Below are positions 43,426 to 49,742 of a stretch of DNA of 64,000 nt, piece by piece. The stretch spans positions 1 to 64,000 of the IMG/VR virus record IMGVR_UViG_3300023179_000072; one strand, given 5' to 3'. The translations under genes and the position numbers were made by a program. The DNA is from a virus. Position 1 is the first letter of the stretch, and each line of letters opens with the position of its first letter. The notes under the pieces are model-generated. The model ran no database searches and was not told the origin of the DNA. It worked only from the letters and a program-made list of their open reading frames with translations.

Positions 43426-43453
43426 CACAAAAACTGAAAGAAAAAACTTGTTG

Positions 43454-43531
43454 TAAGTCCTTGCATATCAAGCACTTATGTCAAATGCGGCCCCGCGGCC
43501 TTGCCCTAAGTGCTTATGAGTAAACACTTTA
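43454..43531. repeat. Four-palindrome array 12
   Basis: Sites TAAGTCCTTG, CAAGCACTTA, TAAGTGCTTA, AAACACTTTA; exact spacing; sites 2 and 3 covary. Confidence 0.88.
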
Positions 43532-43556
43532 GAGCAAGACTCAGGACTCTTGTAAT

Positions 43557-43946
43557 TTAGGCCATAGCAGCCTTGAACATCATACTAGCAAACAAAGGCT
43601 TGCGACAATTCTTAGTACGCTCTGCATAGAAATTACGCACCGATCCATTAGACATTTGGCAGGTAACCAGATGGTTGGTACGAACAAAATTAGGATCATT
43701 ACGACGGTACTTGCTATGAGTATTCAGCCTGTGAATACTGTTATTGTCCAGATTATGAACACTAAGAACCTTAGCAAGATAACGCTCAGGCTCACCCTGT
43801 GCGGGCTGTTCATAAATAAAGTTATACACTTCACCAACCTTAGCGGTACTAAGAGAAGCATGAGTGCCACTAATAGGCCCGTAAGAACTAAAAAGCATCA
43901 AACCAAGAACAATAGCAGCAGCAATACCACAAACAACATAAACCAT
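43557..43946 (-). CDS. Membrane-anchored phage protein (RLNxxSxYRRxDP)
   Basis: A 129-aa protein with a TM helix at 3-20, then a soluble part with VLSVHNLDNNSIHRLNTHS, KYRRNDPNFVRTNH and NGSVRNFYAERTKNCR, a recognisable phage family. Function unknown. Confidence 0.78.
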   Translation of the reverse strand: MVYVVCGIAAAIVLGLMLFSSYGPISGTHASLSTAKVGEVYNFIYEQPAQGEPERYLAKVLSVHNLDNNSIHRLNTHSKYRRNDPNFVRTNHLVTCQMSNGSVRNFYAERTKNCRKPLFASMMFKAAMA

Positions 43947-43992
43947 AAATCAAACCCTTTCTAAAAGAAAATCAAACCACAACACTCACTCG

Positions 43993-44020
43993 ATTCTACA
44001 CTATTATCGTCATTTGTCAA
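43993..44020 (-). promoter_or_regulatory. Sigma70-type promoter with CGATAATA spacer
   Basis: TTGACA, 16 bases with GACGATAATAG, TAGAAT; overlaps the stop of the upstream gene. Confidence 0.78.
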
Positions 44021-44280
44021 GAGCGAACTTGAGAAAAATTTTCTTCCCAGAACTCTTTCAATTCCGCAAGGTTCACAGCACTATCGTTCCATGAAACACT
44101 GTCCGGTGTCTCATACGCTATAACTGAACATGGGACCACTTCCCTCAGTCTAGCCTTGAAATCATTATAGTCTTGACACACGCCAGCAAACTCATTCAAA
44201 CCCTCATCATTACTGATCCACAGACATACATTCCATGTCTGATAGTTTGCATAACCATTGTAGGTTCCATCAGCACTCAT
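44017..44280 (-). CDS. Conserved phage protein (YNGYANYQTWNV)
   Basis: An 87-aa protein: MSADGTYNGYANYQTWNV, CLWISNDEGLNEF, then SVSWNDSAVNLAELK and EEN. The Y-A-N-Y-x-T-W-N-V-x-L-W start is a common phage motif (DUF7249-like). Start at ATG 44278-44280. Confidence 0.82.
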   Translation of the reverse strand: MSADGTYNGYANYQTWNVCLWISNDEGLNEFAGVCQDYNDFKARLREVVPCSVIAYETPDSVSWNDSAVNLAELKEFWEENFSQVRS

Positions 44281-44305
44281 GTCATCACTCTCTCTTTCTC
44301 TCATC

Positions 44306-44334
44306 ATTCTACTATCTATTATCGTCAAATGCAA
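44306..44334 (-). promoter_or_regulatory. Promoter with CGATAATA spacer
   Basis: TTGCAT, 17 bases with GACGATAATAG, TAGAAT; weak -35; 40 bases from array 13. Confidence 0.65.
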
Positions 44335-44373
44335 GAGGGAAACTTTAATCTTTCAGTATTGCAAGGATTGTTG

Positions 44374-44452
44374 TAAAGTATTGGTAAATAAAGACTTATG
44401 GCAAAATAGGCCCCGCCCCGTCAGCCCTAAGTGTTTTAACACAAAGGGTTTA
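44374..44452. repeat. Four-palindrome array 13 (29-bp core)
   Basis: Sites TAAAGTATTG, TAAAGACTTA, TAAGTGTTTT, AAAGGGTTTA. The only copy with one extra base in the core (79 bp). Confidence 0.85.
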
Positions 44453-44470
44453 TGACGAGTACAGATTTAT

Positions 44471-44701
44471 TCAATCAAAATCCACAAAAATAATCTGATG
44501 ATATCCACGAGGCTTAATAGTCAAACCACTATCATAATCTGTGGTATCAGACTTAACACCCGTCATACCAACCAAAGCCTTAGCCCGCCTAGTAATCTTA
44601 TGCTGAGTAGCGTCGTTCTTCACTGCAAAATCATAACGCTTTACCCAACCATAATTAGGCTCACCACCAAAAGTATCAGTAATCGTTACGGTCGCTTTCA
44701 T
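44471..44701 (-). CDS. Conserved phage protein (DTFGGEPNYGWVKR)
   Basis: A 76-aa protein starting MKATVTITDTFGGEPNY after AAGGAG, with KITRRAKALVGMTGVK and LTIKPRGYHQIIFVD. A known small phage family. Confidence 0.82.
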   Translation of the reverse strand: MKATVTITDTFGGEPNYGWVKRYDFAVKNDATQHKITRRAKALVGMTGVKSDTTDYDSGLTIKPRGYHQIIFVDFD

Positions 44702-44798
44702 TTTCGAACTCCTTGTTATCAAAAACCAAATCACTCACAAGATAAGACGCCAGAACACCAAACACAAAACCTAAACCAAAAATAGTATAACCATCCAT
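44676..44798 (-). CDS. 40-aa membrane peptide
   Basis: ATG 44796-44798, TGA 44676-44678. A hydrophobic helix (YTIFGLGFVFGVLASYLV) and acidic tail. Overlaps the next start by 26 bases. Confidence 0.55.
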   Translation of the reverse strand: MDGYTIFGLGFVFGVLASYLVSDLVFDNKEFENESDRNDY

Positions 44799-44811
44799 GG
44801 CCCTTTTCCTT

Positions 44812-44886
44812 TTAATTTACCAGATAGGTAATCAAACACCCTCCAATAAAACTTGCCAACAACACCATTTTTTCCATAAAACTCAT
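44812..44886 (-). CDS. 24-aa membrane peptide
   Basis: ATG 44884-44886, TAA 44812-44814. MSFMEKMVLLASFIGG and on, one hydrophobic helix. Downstream of the promoter at 44896-44924. Confidence 0.45.
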   Translation of the reverse strand: MSFMEKMVLLASFIGGCLITYLVN

Positions 44887-44895
44887 TCTTGCACC

Positions 44896-44924
44896 ATTCT
44901 ATATTAGAGTTATCGACATGTCAA
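44896..44924 (-). promoter_or_regulatory. Sigma70-type promoter with CGATAA spacer
   Basis: TTGACA, 17 bases with GTCGATAACT, TAGAAT; 17 bases from element copy 9. Confidence 0.78.
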
Positions 44925-44940
44925 GACCACCAACTTTAGG

Positions 44941-44986
44941 CTGACTATGGCCACCTTCGCCAAATCCGAAGGATTAGGAGAGACTA
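44941..44986. repeat. CTGACTAT element, copy 9
   Basis: CTGACTAT, GCCAAATCCGAAGGATTAGG, AGAGACTA, beginning at the TAG stop of 44984-45154 on the minus strand. Best-preserved copy, ATCC-GAA-GGAT hairpin. Confidence 0.78.
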
Positions 44987-45154
44987 CCAACCATCATTCA
45001 TCGCTTTACGATTCTTAGCCCCACGAGTTCGGAGGCGCTTGGGACGATTATCGTGCTGACCGCTACCCCCAAGGTGGGGATTATGTCCCTTACCAATTTC
45101 CCATACTGGACGAATATTCAGCACCAGTACCATAGGCTTTTTTCGTTTGCTCAT
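44984..45154 (-). CDS. 56-aa basic protein, paralogue of 33268-33456
   Basis: ATG 45152-45154, TAG 44984-44986. MSKRKKPMVLVLNIRP, WEIGKGHNPHLGG and DNRPKRLRTRGAKNRKA. Same layout as 33268-33456; nucleic-acid binding likely by charge. Confidence 0.75.
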   Translation of the reverse strand: MSKRKKPMVLVLNIRPVWEIGKGHNPHLGGSGQHDNRPKRLRTRGAKNRKAMNDGW

Positions 45155-45161
45155 GTTCTCT

Positions 45162-45189
45162 ACTATACCATATTATCGACAATCGTCAA
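45162..45189 (-). promoter_or_regulatory. Sigma70-type promoter with CGATAATA spacer
   Basis: TTGACG, 16 bases with GTCGATAATAT, TATAGT; 29 bases from array 14. Confidence 0.78.
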
Positions 45190-45217
45190 GCACAATGTTT
45201 AGGAAATCTTTTTGATG

Positions 45218-45295
45218 TAAAGTGTGAGCCCACAAGGACTTGTGTCAAAAACGGCCCGCCCCCCGCGACGTAAGTCTTTACATCACAAGGGTTTA
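45218..45295. repeat. Four-palindrome array 14
   Basis: Sites TAAAGTGTGA, CAAGGACTTG, TAAGTCTTTA, CAAGGGTTTA; exact spacing; 2 bases after the stop of 45298-45507. Confidence 0.86.
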
Positions 45296-45297
45296 TA

Positions 45298-45507
45298 TCA
45301 CCAATCTGATTGGTCAAAGTCCAGATCAGCATCTTCTAGATGCTCGTCTTGCTCATCGTAATAATCGTCATCATCTTCCGTAGAATAGTTATCGGAGTGG
45401 TAATCGTCGTATCGCTCTGCAATCTCATCATACATATGTTCAGTGTCGGCAGTCCAGCCGCCGATGTGCGATTCCATGAACGAGTCGAGGAAAGAATCTT
45501 CAAACAT
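45298..45507 (-). CDS. 69-aa very acidic protein
   Basis: Begins MFEDSFLDSFMESHIGG, then an Asp/Glu/Tyr-rich chain with EDDDDYYDEQDEHLEDADL. One of four acidic proteins in the right-hand block; DNA mimicry is a possibility. Confidence 0.75.
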   Translation of the reverse strand: MFEDSFLDSFMESHIGGWTADTEHMYDEIAERYDDYHSDNYSTEDDDDYYDEQDEHLEDADLDFDQSDW

Positions 45508-45545
45508 GAGCCTATCTCCAAGTGGTGGTGTTACTGAACTTCGCT

Positions 45546-45574
45546 TAGTCTACATCTATTATCGTCGCTTGTCA
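45546..45574 (-). promoter_or_regulatory. Sigma70-type promoter with CGATAATA spacer
   Basis: TTGACA, 17 bases with GACGATAATAG, TAGACT; 32 bases from array 15. Confidence 0.8.
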
Positions 45575-45605
45575 AGCGCATTCTTGAAAAATTTTTTACT
45601 ATTCG

Positions 45606-45683
45606 TAAACCATTGATATATAAGCACTTACAACTAGCGCGGTCCGGCCCCGTTGCTACAAGTGCTGTAGCAGCAAGGGTTTA
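45606..45683. repeat. Four-palindrome array 15
   Basis: Sites TAAACCATTG, TAAGCACTTA, CAAGTGCTGT, CAAGGGTTTA; exact spacing; 3 bases after the stop of 45687-45914. Confidence 0.87.
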
Positions 45684-45686
45684 CGT

Positions 45687-45914
45687 TTAGTAATCGCCGC
45701 AAGTATCCAAGCGTACAGGCTCGCTTCTAAATGAACATACGTTCAGTCCGCTAGCAGCAGTTACAGCGTCAAGTTGTATGCCTAGAAACTCTTGTCGTTC
45801 CATAGCATTAGTATCATTATGATTTGGCAATTCCAAAACAAACTCATGCCAGAGCGGCATTTCATAGCCGTGTTCATCTTCCACTACAATATCGTAAAAA
45901 CGATAGTTATTCAT
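45687..45914 (-). CDS. 75-aa hypothetical protein
   Basis: Begins MNNYRFYDIVVEDEHGYEM and has RQEFLGIQLDAVTAASG, then RSEPVRLDTCGDY. Mixed alpha/beta, not recognised. Shares a base with the preceding stop. Confidence 0.72.
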   Translation of the reverse strand: MNNYRFYDIVVEDEHGYEMPLWHEFVLELPNHNDTNAMERQEFLGIQLDAVTAASGLNVCSFRSEPVRLDTCGDY

Positions 45915-46171
45915 TAGTAATCTTCTCCATAAAAGGAACCATCATCATTATCATAGTATCCGTAATCTTCGTTCGTTCCATAACCTGCGGACGCAAGACC
46001 GGATTCATGATCTCCGTCCATGCTATCATTGTAATCGTCATTCCAGAAATTATCTTCTGGCGGAGCAGGCGGAATATCATTATCGTCCTCATAAAAATCA
46101 TTGTAATCGTCGTAGTTCATATCATCCTCATAAGCGTTATCGGGATCGAACAGAGGATCGGGGTGACTCAT
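45914..46171 (-). CDS. 85-aa extremely acidic Asp/Tyr/Asn protein
   Basis: Begins MSHPDPLFDPDNAYEDDMN and continues with D-Y-N-D and P-P-A-P-P-E-D. Almost no basic residues. Possible DNA mimic or disordered scaffold; not recognised. Confidence 0.72.
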   Translation of the reverse strand: MSHPDPLFDPDNAYEDDMNYDDYNDFYEDDNDIPPAPPEDNFWNDDYNDSMDGDHESGLASAGYGTNEDYGYYDNDDGSFYGEDY

Positions 46172-46187
46172 AGACTATTCTCCTTTT

Positions 46188-46376
46188 TCAAGAAACATAC
46201 CACACTTCGCCGCTATCATCAACCATCTCTTCCGGCTCAAACTCATCCACGATGCCGATCACATCGGCCCAGTCCCAAAAATCCACATTGATACTGTAAT
46301 CGTCAATCGGTTCCACCGTACCCTCATCACGCATTTCGGACAGAATCCGGTTCACATCCTCAAAATCGTTCAGCAT
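46188..46376 (-). CDS. 62-aa acidic protein
   Basis: Begins MLNDFEDVNRILSEMRDEG, with SINVDFWDWADVIGIV and an acidic end. Mixed strand/helix, not recognised. Confidence 0.7.
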   Translation of the reverse strand: MLNDFEDVNRILSEMRDEGTVEPIDDYSINVDFWDWADVIGIVDEFEPEEMVDDSGEVWYVS

Positions 46377-46403
46377 GGTAGCGTTCTCCGTTGTGATGCT
46401 CTG

Positions 46404-46431
46404 AGTCTACACTATTTATCGACCATTGCAA
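46404..46431 (-). promoter_or_regulatory. Promoter with CGATAAATA spacer
   Basis: TTGCAA, 16 bases with GTCGATAAATAG, TAGACT; 54 bases from array 16. Confidence 0.7.
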
Positions 46432-46484
46432 GAGGCAAACTTAGAAAATAATCTTGTGCCAAACAAAAAAAATATTATTTGTTG

Positions 46485-46562
46485 TAAGTTGTTGTAGGAT
46501 AAGCACTTACGCTTAGCGGGGCCTGCCTTACTGATCATAAGTTCTTATGCAGCAAGGGCTTA
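46485..46562. repeat. Four-palindrome array 16
   Basis: Sites TAAGTTGTTG, TAAGCACTTA, TAAGTTCTTA, CAAGGGCTTA; exact spacing; 2 bases after the HU stop. Confidence 0.9.
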
Positions 46563-46564
46563 TG

Positions 46565-46861
46565 TCAACATACACTTTCAGCCTTTACCGACAGTTCCTG
46601 TGCCATAGCCTTACCCATCTTGAACTTGACGGTCTTGCGAGCCTCAATCATAACGGTTTCGCCAGTACGAGGATTACGAGCCTTACGAGCCTTAGATTCA
46701 ACCACGTTGAAAACACCAAAATTACGCAGTTCGATTCGTCCTTCACTGACAAGAGTAGCCATCAGTTCATCCAAAGTGTGCTGGACTATGGCCTTAGCCT
46801 GCAAACCAGTAATGCCACACTTCTCAGCAATCCGTTCGGCCATATCACGCTTAGTATTCAT
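46565..46861 (-). CDS. HU/IHF-family DNA-binding protein
   Basis: A 98-aa HU-like protein. MAERIAEKCGITGLQAKA gives the N-terminal helices, then VSEGRIELRNFGVFNVVE and the arm ARNPRTGETVMIEARKTVKF, with the conserved R-N-P-x-T-G tip that inserts into the DNA minor groove. Start ATG 46859-46861; the frame upstream is non-coding (array). Such proteins bend and compact DNA. A phage copy could organise its own genome or help assemble nucleoprotein complexes at the palindrome arrays (inference). Confidence 0.93.
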   Translation of the reverse strand: MNTKRDMAERIAEKCGITGLQAKAIVQHTLDELMATLVSEGRIELRNFGVFNVVESKARKARNPRTGETVMIEARKTVKFKMGKAMAQELSVKAESVC

Positions 46862-46886
46862 TCTGCTCTCTCTTTCTTGTCTGATC

Positions 46887-46915
46887 ATTCTATACTTATT
46901 ATCGACCAAAGTCAA
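46887..46915 (-). promoter_or_regulatory. Sigma70-type promoter with CGATAATA spacer
   Basis: TTGACT, 17 bases with GTCGATAATAA, TAGAAT; drives HU. Confidence 0.75.
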
Positions 46916-46963
46916 GCCCCAGTATAAAAAAACTTTGCTTATAATCTCGTAAGATTTCTTATG

Positions 46964-46978
46964 GCAAATACCGTGCCA
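46964..46978 (-). promoter_or_regulatory. Sigma54-type -24/-12 box (HU)
   Basis: TGGCAC-GGTAT-TTGC: GG and GC are 10 bases apart as in sigma54 promoters. Follows array 17. Confidence 0.5.
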
Positions 46979-46984
46979 AAGCCG

Positions 46985-47062
46985 TAAGTCGTTAGCCAGC
47001 AAGCACTTGCGGCAAATCTGGCCCGCCGGCCTTGTCCTAAGTGTTTTAGGCTCAAGGCTTTA
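46985..47062. repeat. Four-palindrome array 17
   Basis: Sites TAAGTCGTTA, CAAGCACTTG, TAAGTGTTTT, CAAGGCTTTA; exact spacing; 3 bases after the stop of 47066-47377. Confidence 0.9.
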
Positions 47063-47065
47063 TGT

Positions 47066-47377
47066 TCAAGGACCAATAACCATTCCACTATAGAACGGGA
47101 ACACCTGTTCACCTTTACTCACAAACCACTTAAAGTTTTTCTGAAATACAGTATACGGACTATACTGATTGATTCGATCCTTCGTGGTACTGGTTTGCCA
47201 GCCCCCATTGCTGAGGGTATACGTTCCATCCTCATGGATTCTCACCACGCAAGTACGATGCAGCGTGATGCCCACGCTACCATCACTCAAAATCTCCGCA
47301 TAAGTATTATTACCAACCTTACGACGGTTAGCATTACGCTTACCACGAACCATAGAAACTGCTTGTGAGTGAGTCAT
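47066..47377 (-). CDS. Conserved phage protein (GWQTSTTKDRIN)
   Basis: A 103-aa protein with HRTCVVRIHEDGTYTLSNGG, then GWQTSTTKDRINQYSP and FQKNFKWFVS, a family found in many phages with the strand-G-W-x-T-x-T-T-K-D-R-I-N core. Function unknown. Confidence 0.85.
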   Translation of the reverse strand: MTHSQAVSMVRGKRNANRRKVGNNTYAEILSDGSVGITLHRTCVVRIHEDGTYTLSNGGWQTSTTKDRINQYSPYTVFQKNFKWFVSKGEQVFPFYSGMVIGP

Positions 47378-47397
47378 ATTTACCCTTTATGTAATTT

Positions 47398-47613
47398 TCA
47401 AGAAACGCCCATGTATGAAGAGTTCTTCACACAATAATCATAAAACATCTCGTTCAACACTTCGCTATAGTTTTCGTAAGTCAAACGCTTCTTAGAACAA
47501 GTAGACTGACACTCTGCAAAAAACTTTCCAGAACTAACTTCATACACAATGGTGCAAGCGTAAGACTCGCTACCCCAAATCCTAGCCTTGCAGTCGATAA
47601 ACTTCTTGAACAT
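47398..47613 (-). CDS. 71-aa hypothetical protein
   Basis: Begins MFKKFIDCKARIWGSESYA, with FAECQSTCSKKRLTYEN; several Cys. Not recognised. Start follows a purine-rich leader. Confidence 0.7.
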   Translation of the reverse strand: MFKKFIDCKARIWGSESYACTIVYEVSSGKFFAECQSTCSKKRLTYENYSEVLNEMFYDYCVKNSSYMGVS

Positions 47614-47653
47614 CTTTCTCTCTCTTTCTTCCTTCTCTATCTCTTATATCGAC

Positions 47654-47681
47654 ATTATACCGCAGCATTCTTTAGTTGCAA
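47654..47681 (-). promoter_or_regulatory. Sigma70 promoter, CGATATAA after -10
   Basis: TTGCAA, 16 bases, TATAAT followed by GTCGATATAAGAG. Drives 47398-47613. Confidence 0.75.
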
Positions 47682-47719
47682 GATAAAACTTTCCTTGCAA
47701 TGCTGTAAGGTTTAGCTCA

Positions 47720-47734
47720 GCAAAAAGCGTGCCA
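47720..47734 (-). promoter_or_regulatory. Sigma54-type -24/-12 box
   Basis: TGGCAC-GCTTT-TTGC between array 18 and the sigma70 promoter. Confidence 0.55.
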
Positions 47735-47749
47735 AAATAGTTGGTGTCA

Positions 47750-47827
47750 TAAGTTGTTGTGTGGCAAGTACTTACGTCAAATCCGGCCCGCCATATTTGC
47801 TGTAAGTGCTTATACAGCAAGGGCTTA
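47750..47827. repeat. Four-palindrome array 18
   Basis: Sites TAAGTTGTTG, CAAGTACTTA, TAAGTGCTTA, CAAGGGCTTA; exact spacing. Confidence 0.92.
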
Positions 47828-47860
47828 TGCATTATGCTGAAACTTTGTTAAGCATGATCA

Positions 47861-48193
47861 TCAACCTTCCCAATGGAAAGGTGAAACTTCAGCATTATTT
47901 GCCATAATAGCCTGATACTGATCCTTCAAGGCTTCAACCCTTTCACGAGAACCGGGCTTTCCAACCTTGAGAATCATGGTATCCTCACCACCAATCAGAC
48001 GAGGATCAGCCTTTTCATCCCTAACCTTGCCAATACGACGTAAAGCCTTGCGATTGAATTTCAGCACCTTTTCACTGCTGATCGGACCATACACATGGTT
48101 TGCCAAAGACGGCTGATGACGAATAGCAATTCCAACAAACGTCATACGAGCCTGAATCTTAGCCTTTTCGATGATAGGGAACTTGGTTTTCAT
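47861..48193 (-). CDS. 110-aa basic protein
   Basis: Start at ATG 48191-48193 (MKTKFPIIEKAKIQARM) after a purine-rich leader; the open frame further upstream is promoter and array sequence. Contains HQPSLANHVYGPISSEK, then RKALRRIGKVRDEK and GKPGSRERVEALKDQY. Not recognised; charge suggests nucleic-acid contact. Confidence 0.72.
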   Translation of the reverse strand: MKTKFPIIEKAKIQARMTFVGIAIRHQPSLANHVYGPISSEKVLKFNRKALRRIGKVRDEKADPRLIGGEDTMILKVGKPGSRERVEALKDQYQAIMANNAEVSPFHWEG

Positions 48194-48220
48194 TTTTCTT
48201 TCTCTCTTTCTTGTATTTGG

Positions 48221-48248
48221 ATTATAGCAGGATTTTTTTGGATTGCAA
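48221..48248 (-). promoter_or_regulatory. Sigma70 promoter
   Basis: TTGCAA, 16 bases, TATAAT. Confidence 0.8.
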
Positions 48249-48286
48249 GACAAAAGTTTCCTTGCAATGTCGTAAGATTCAGCAGA

Positions 48287-48301
48287 GCAAATGCTGTGCC
48301 A
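48287..48301 (-). promoter_or_regulatory. Sigma54-type -24/-12 box
   Basis: TGGCAC-AGCAT-TTGC between array 19 and the sigma70 promoter. Confidence 0.55.
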
Positions 48302-48326
48302 AATATTGAGCAAATCATGTTGAACA

Positions 48327-48404
48327 TAAAGTGTTGCGGCATAAAGACTTACATCAAATCCGGCCCGCCCGCTTTGCCGCAAGTCTTTTAGCGACAAGGG
48401 GTTA
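48327..48404. repeat. Four-palindrome array 19
   Basis: Sites TAAAGTGTTG, TAAAGACTTA, CAAGTCTTTT, CAAGGGGTTA; exact spacing; sites 2 and 3 covary (GACTT/AAGTC). Confidence 0.92.
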
Positions 48405-48407
48405 CGT

Positions 48408-48674
48408 TCAATCCCCACTCAGGAAGGGGTATCGCTCTTGAAGCACCCTATCCGTCTCATCCCACACAGCGTCCTGCTCGACACGGACGCAGTAGTCGTT
48501 CAGCTTCTGGTAGAACGTAGCCGCATCCCGAAGCAAAACATTTTCGGGAAAATTGTTGATTCGTACGAAAAATCCACCACCCCCCGTTGAGGTGATATCA
48601 AAACGCACGTCATCATGCATCATATCATAGATAGCGTCGATGATTTCCTGAGCCGTAACGATTCGACCAAGCAT
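48408..48674 (-). CDS. 88-aa hypothetical protein
   Basis: Begins MLGRIVTAQEIIDAIYDMM, then FDITSTGGGGFFVRINNFP. Start preceded by a purine-rich leader. Alpha/beta, not recognised. Confidence 0.72.
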   Translation of the reverse strand: MLGRIVTAQEIIDAIYDMMHDDVRFDITSTGGGGFFVRINNFPENVLLRDAATFYQKLNDYCVRVEQDAVWDETDRVLQERYPFLSGD

Positions 48675-48707
48675 TTCTTTTTCCTTTTCTCTCTTTCTCT
48701 TTCCAGA

Positions 48708-48735
48708 ATTGTATGCAATTTTTCCGCCGCGTCAA
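48708..48735 (-). promoter_or_regulatory. Sigma70-type promoter with operator
   Basis: TTGACG, 16 bases with CGGCGGAAAAA, TACAAT. The -35 joins an inverted repeat at 48735-48752. Confidence 0.72.
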
Positions 48736-48752
48736 TCCCTCAAACGAGGGAT
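48735..48752. promoter_or_regulatory. Inverted repeat ATCCCTC-N4-GAGGGAT
   Basis: A perfect 7-bp inverted repeat upstream of the -35, repeated in changed form at 49613-49630. Terminator or operator. Confidence 0.6.
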
Positions 48753-48967
48753 CGGTTTTCGCTAGCGATTTTCGCATAGAGAGAATCGTACACAGTACGA
48801 TGAACACAGTCCAAATCAACACTCTTCAAGGTATAGTAGCCGACAATATTGTCAAAAATATGGTACTTGTCACCTTCCTTGACAATCGTAAAACCCACCC
48901 GATAGGCGTAATAGTTGATCTTTGCACGAATAGTGCTATACTTCGGCATCTTGCGAATCTTTCTCAT
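48740..48967 (-). CDS. 75-aa basic protein
   Basis: Begins MRKIRKMPKYSTIRAKIN, then YRVGFTIVKEGDKYHIFDN, ends in a helix. Its 3' end carries part of the inverted repeat. Not recognised. Confidence 0.72.
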   Translation of the reverse strand: MRKIRKMPKYSTIRAKINYYAYRVGFTIVKEGDKYHIFDNIVGYYTLKSVDLDCVHRTVYDSLYAKIASENRSLV

Positions 48968-49011
48968 GTTCTTCTCTCTCTTTCTCTTTCTTCTCTACTT
49001 CTTATATCGAC

Positions 49012-49040
49012 ATTATACAGGGTCTATCTTGAGTTTTCAA
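49012..49040 (-). promoter_or_regulatory. Sigma70 promoter, CGATATAA after -10
   Basis: TTGAAA, 17 bases, TATAAT then GTCGATATAAG. Confidence 0.72.
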
Positions 49041-49123
49041 GAGAAATCCTGAAATTTTTCTGTCAAGAAATTTTGACAAAACTTTTTGGATTTTTCATAT
49101 GCTTTGGCATACCATATGCTAGA

Positions 49124-49138
49124 GCAAAAAGTGTGCCA
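49124..49138 (-). promoter_or_regulatory. Sigma54-type -24/-12 box
   Basis: TGGCAC-ACTTT-TTGC after array 20. Confidence 0.55.
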
Positions 49139-49154
49139 TACTAGCAATTCGCCC

Positions 49155-49232
49155 TAAGTCTTTACGCTGTAAGTACTTACATCAAATCCGGCCCGCCATA
49201 TTTGCTGTAAGTGCTTATACGACAACGGTTTA
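49155..49232. repeat. Four-palindrome array 20
   Basis: Sites TAAGTCTTTA, TAAGTACTTA, TAAGTGCTTA, CAACGGTTTA; exact spacing. Confidence 0.9.
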
Positions 49233-49263
49233 TGGCTTCACAAAATTTCGTATAAGATTTCTG

Positions 49264-49338
49264 TTAAGCATTGAGCACCTGTACAGTAGTGTATGTTACA
49301 AAAACGCTAAACACTAACAACCCTATAATTTCAGGCAT
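49264..49338 (-). CDS. 24-aa membrane peptide
   Basis: ATG 49336-49338 overlapping the upstream TGA, stop at 49264. MPEIIGLLVFSVFVTY and on, one hydrophobic helix. Confidence 0.5.
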   Translation of the reverse strand: MPEIIGLLVFSVFVTYTTVQVLNA

Positions 49339-49552
49339 TCCTACCTTCTTTCCAACCAGCAAACACCAAAGTAAACTCCTTACCGGGATATTTGGCAGCA
49401 ATATAAGCACGAGCAGTCTCTTCACGATTGTCGGAAGCAGACACACCCTGAACACCAACACCATCAATCATAACATTCCAAATCCTACGCTTAGGAAACT
49501 TCACCCTAGGCAGGCTTCGGATAAACTGATTCACACTAGTAACCTTTTGCAT
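49331..49552 (-). CDS. 73-aa basic protein
   Basis: Start at ATG 49550-49552 (MQKVTSVNQFIRSLP) after a GAGAGAGAG leader. KFPKRRIWNVMIDGVGV, then ARAYIAAKYPGKEFTLVFAG. Small alpha/beta protein, not recognised. Confidence 0.7.
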   Translation of the reverse strand: MQKVTSVNQFIRSLPRVKFPKRRIWNVMIDGVGVQGVSASDNREETARAYIAAKYPGKEFTLVFAGWKEGRNA

Positions 49553-49584
49553 TTTCTCTCTCTCTCTCTCTTTCTCTACAAACC

Positions 49585-49613
49585 AATCTACCAAACTTTT
49601 TCCGCCGCGTCAA
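49585..49613 (-). promoter_or_regulatory. Sigma70-type promoter with operator
   Basis: TTGACG, 17 bases with CGGCGGAAAAA, TAGATT; the inverted repeat ATCCC/GGGAT (49613-49630) adjoins the -35, as at 48708. Confidence 0.7.
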
Positions 49614-49639
49614 TCCCCCTAATGAGGGATAAATTTTCA

Positions 49640-49702
49640 TCACGGCATTGTTACGCCAACAATCAAACCGAAAATAGCCACAACGCAAAAAATGCAAACC
49701 AT
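49640..49702 (-). CDS. 20-aa membrane peptide
   Basis: ATG 49700-49702 with AAAGGG upstream, TGA 49640-49642. MVCIFCVVAIFGLIVGV and on. First gene after the promoter at 49743-49770. Confidence 0.5.
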   Translation of the reverse strand: MVCIFCVVAIFGLIVGVTMP

Positions 49703-49742
49703 AAACGAAACCCTTTCTTTCTTCTCTATCTCTTATATCGAC

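Noticed and set aside
47644-47832. 62-codon minus-strand frame over array 18
   Set aside because: It spans the array, sigma54-type box and promoter; the similarity to the 5' extension of 47861-48418 comes from the repeats, not from a protein.
48990-49075. TGTCAA-GAAATT-TTGACA inverted repeat as a bidirectional promoter
   Set aside because: No -10 box at proper distance on the plus strand and no plus-strand gene; may be chance in AT-rich DNA.
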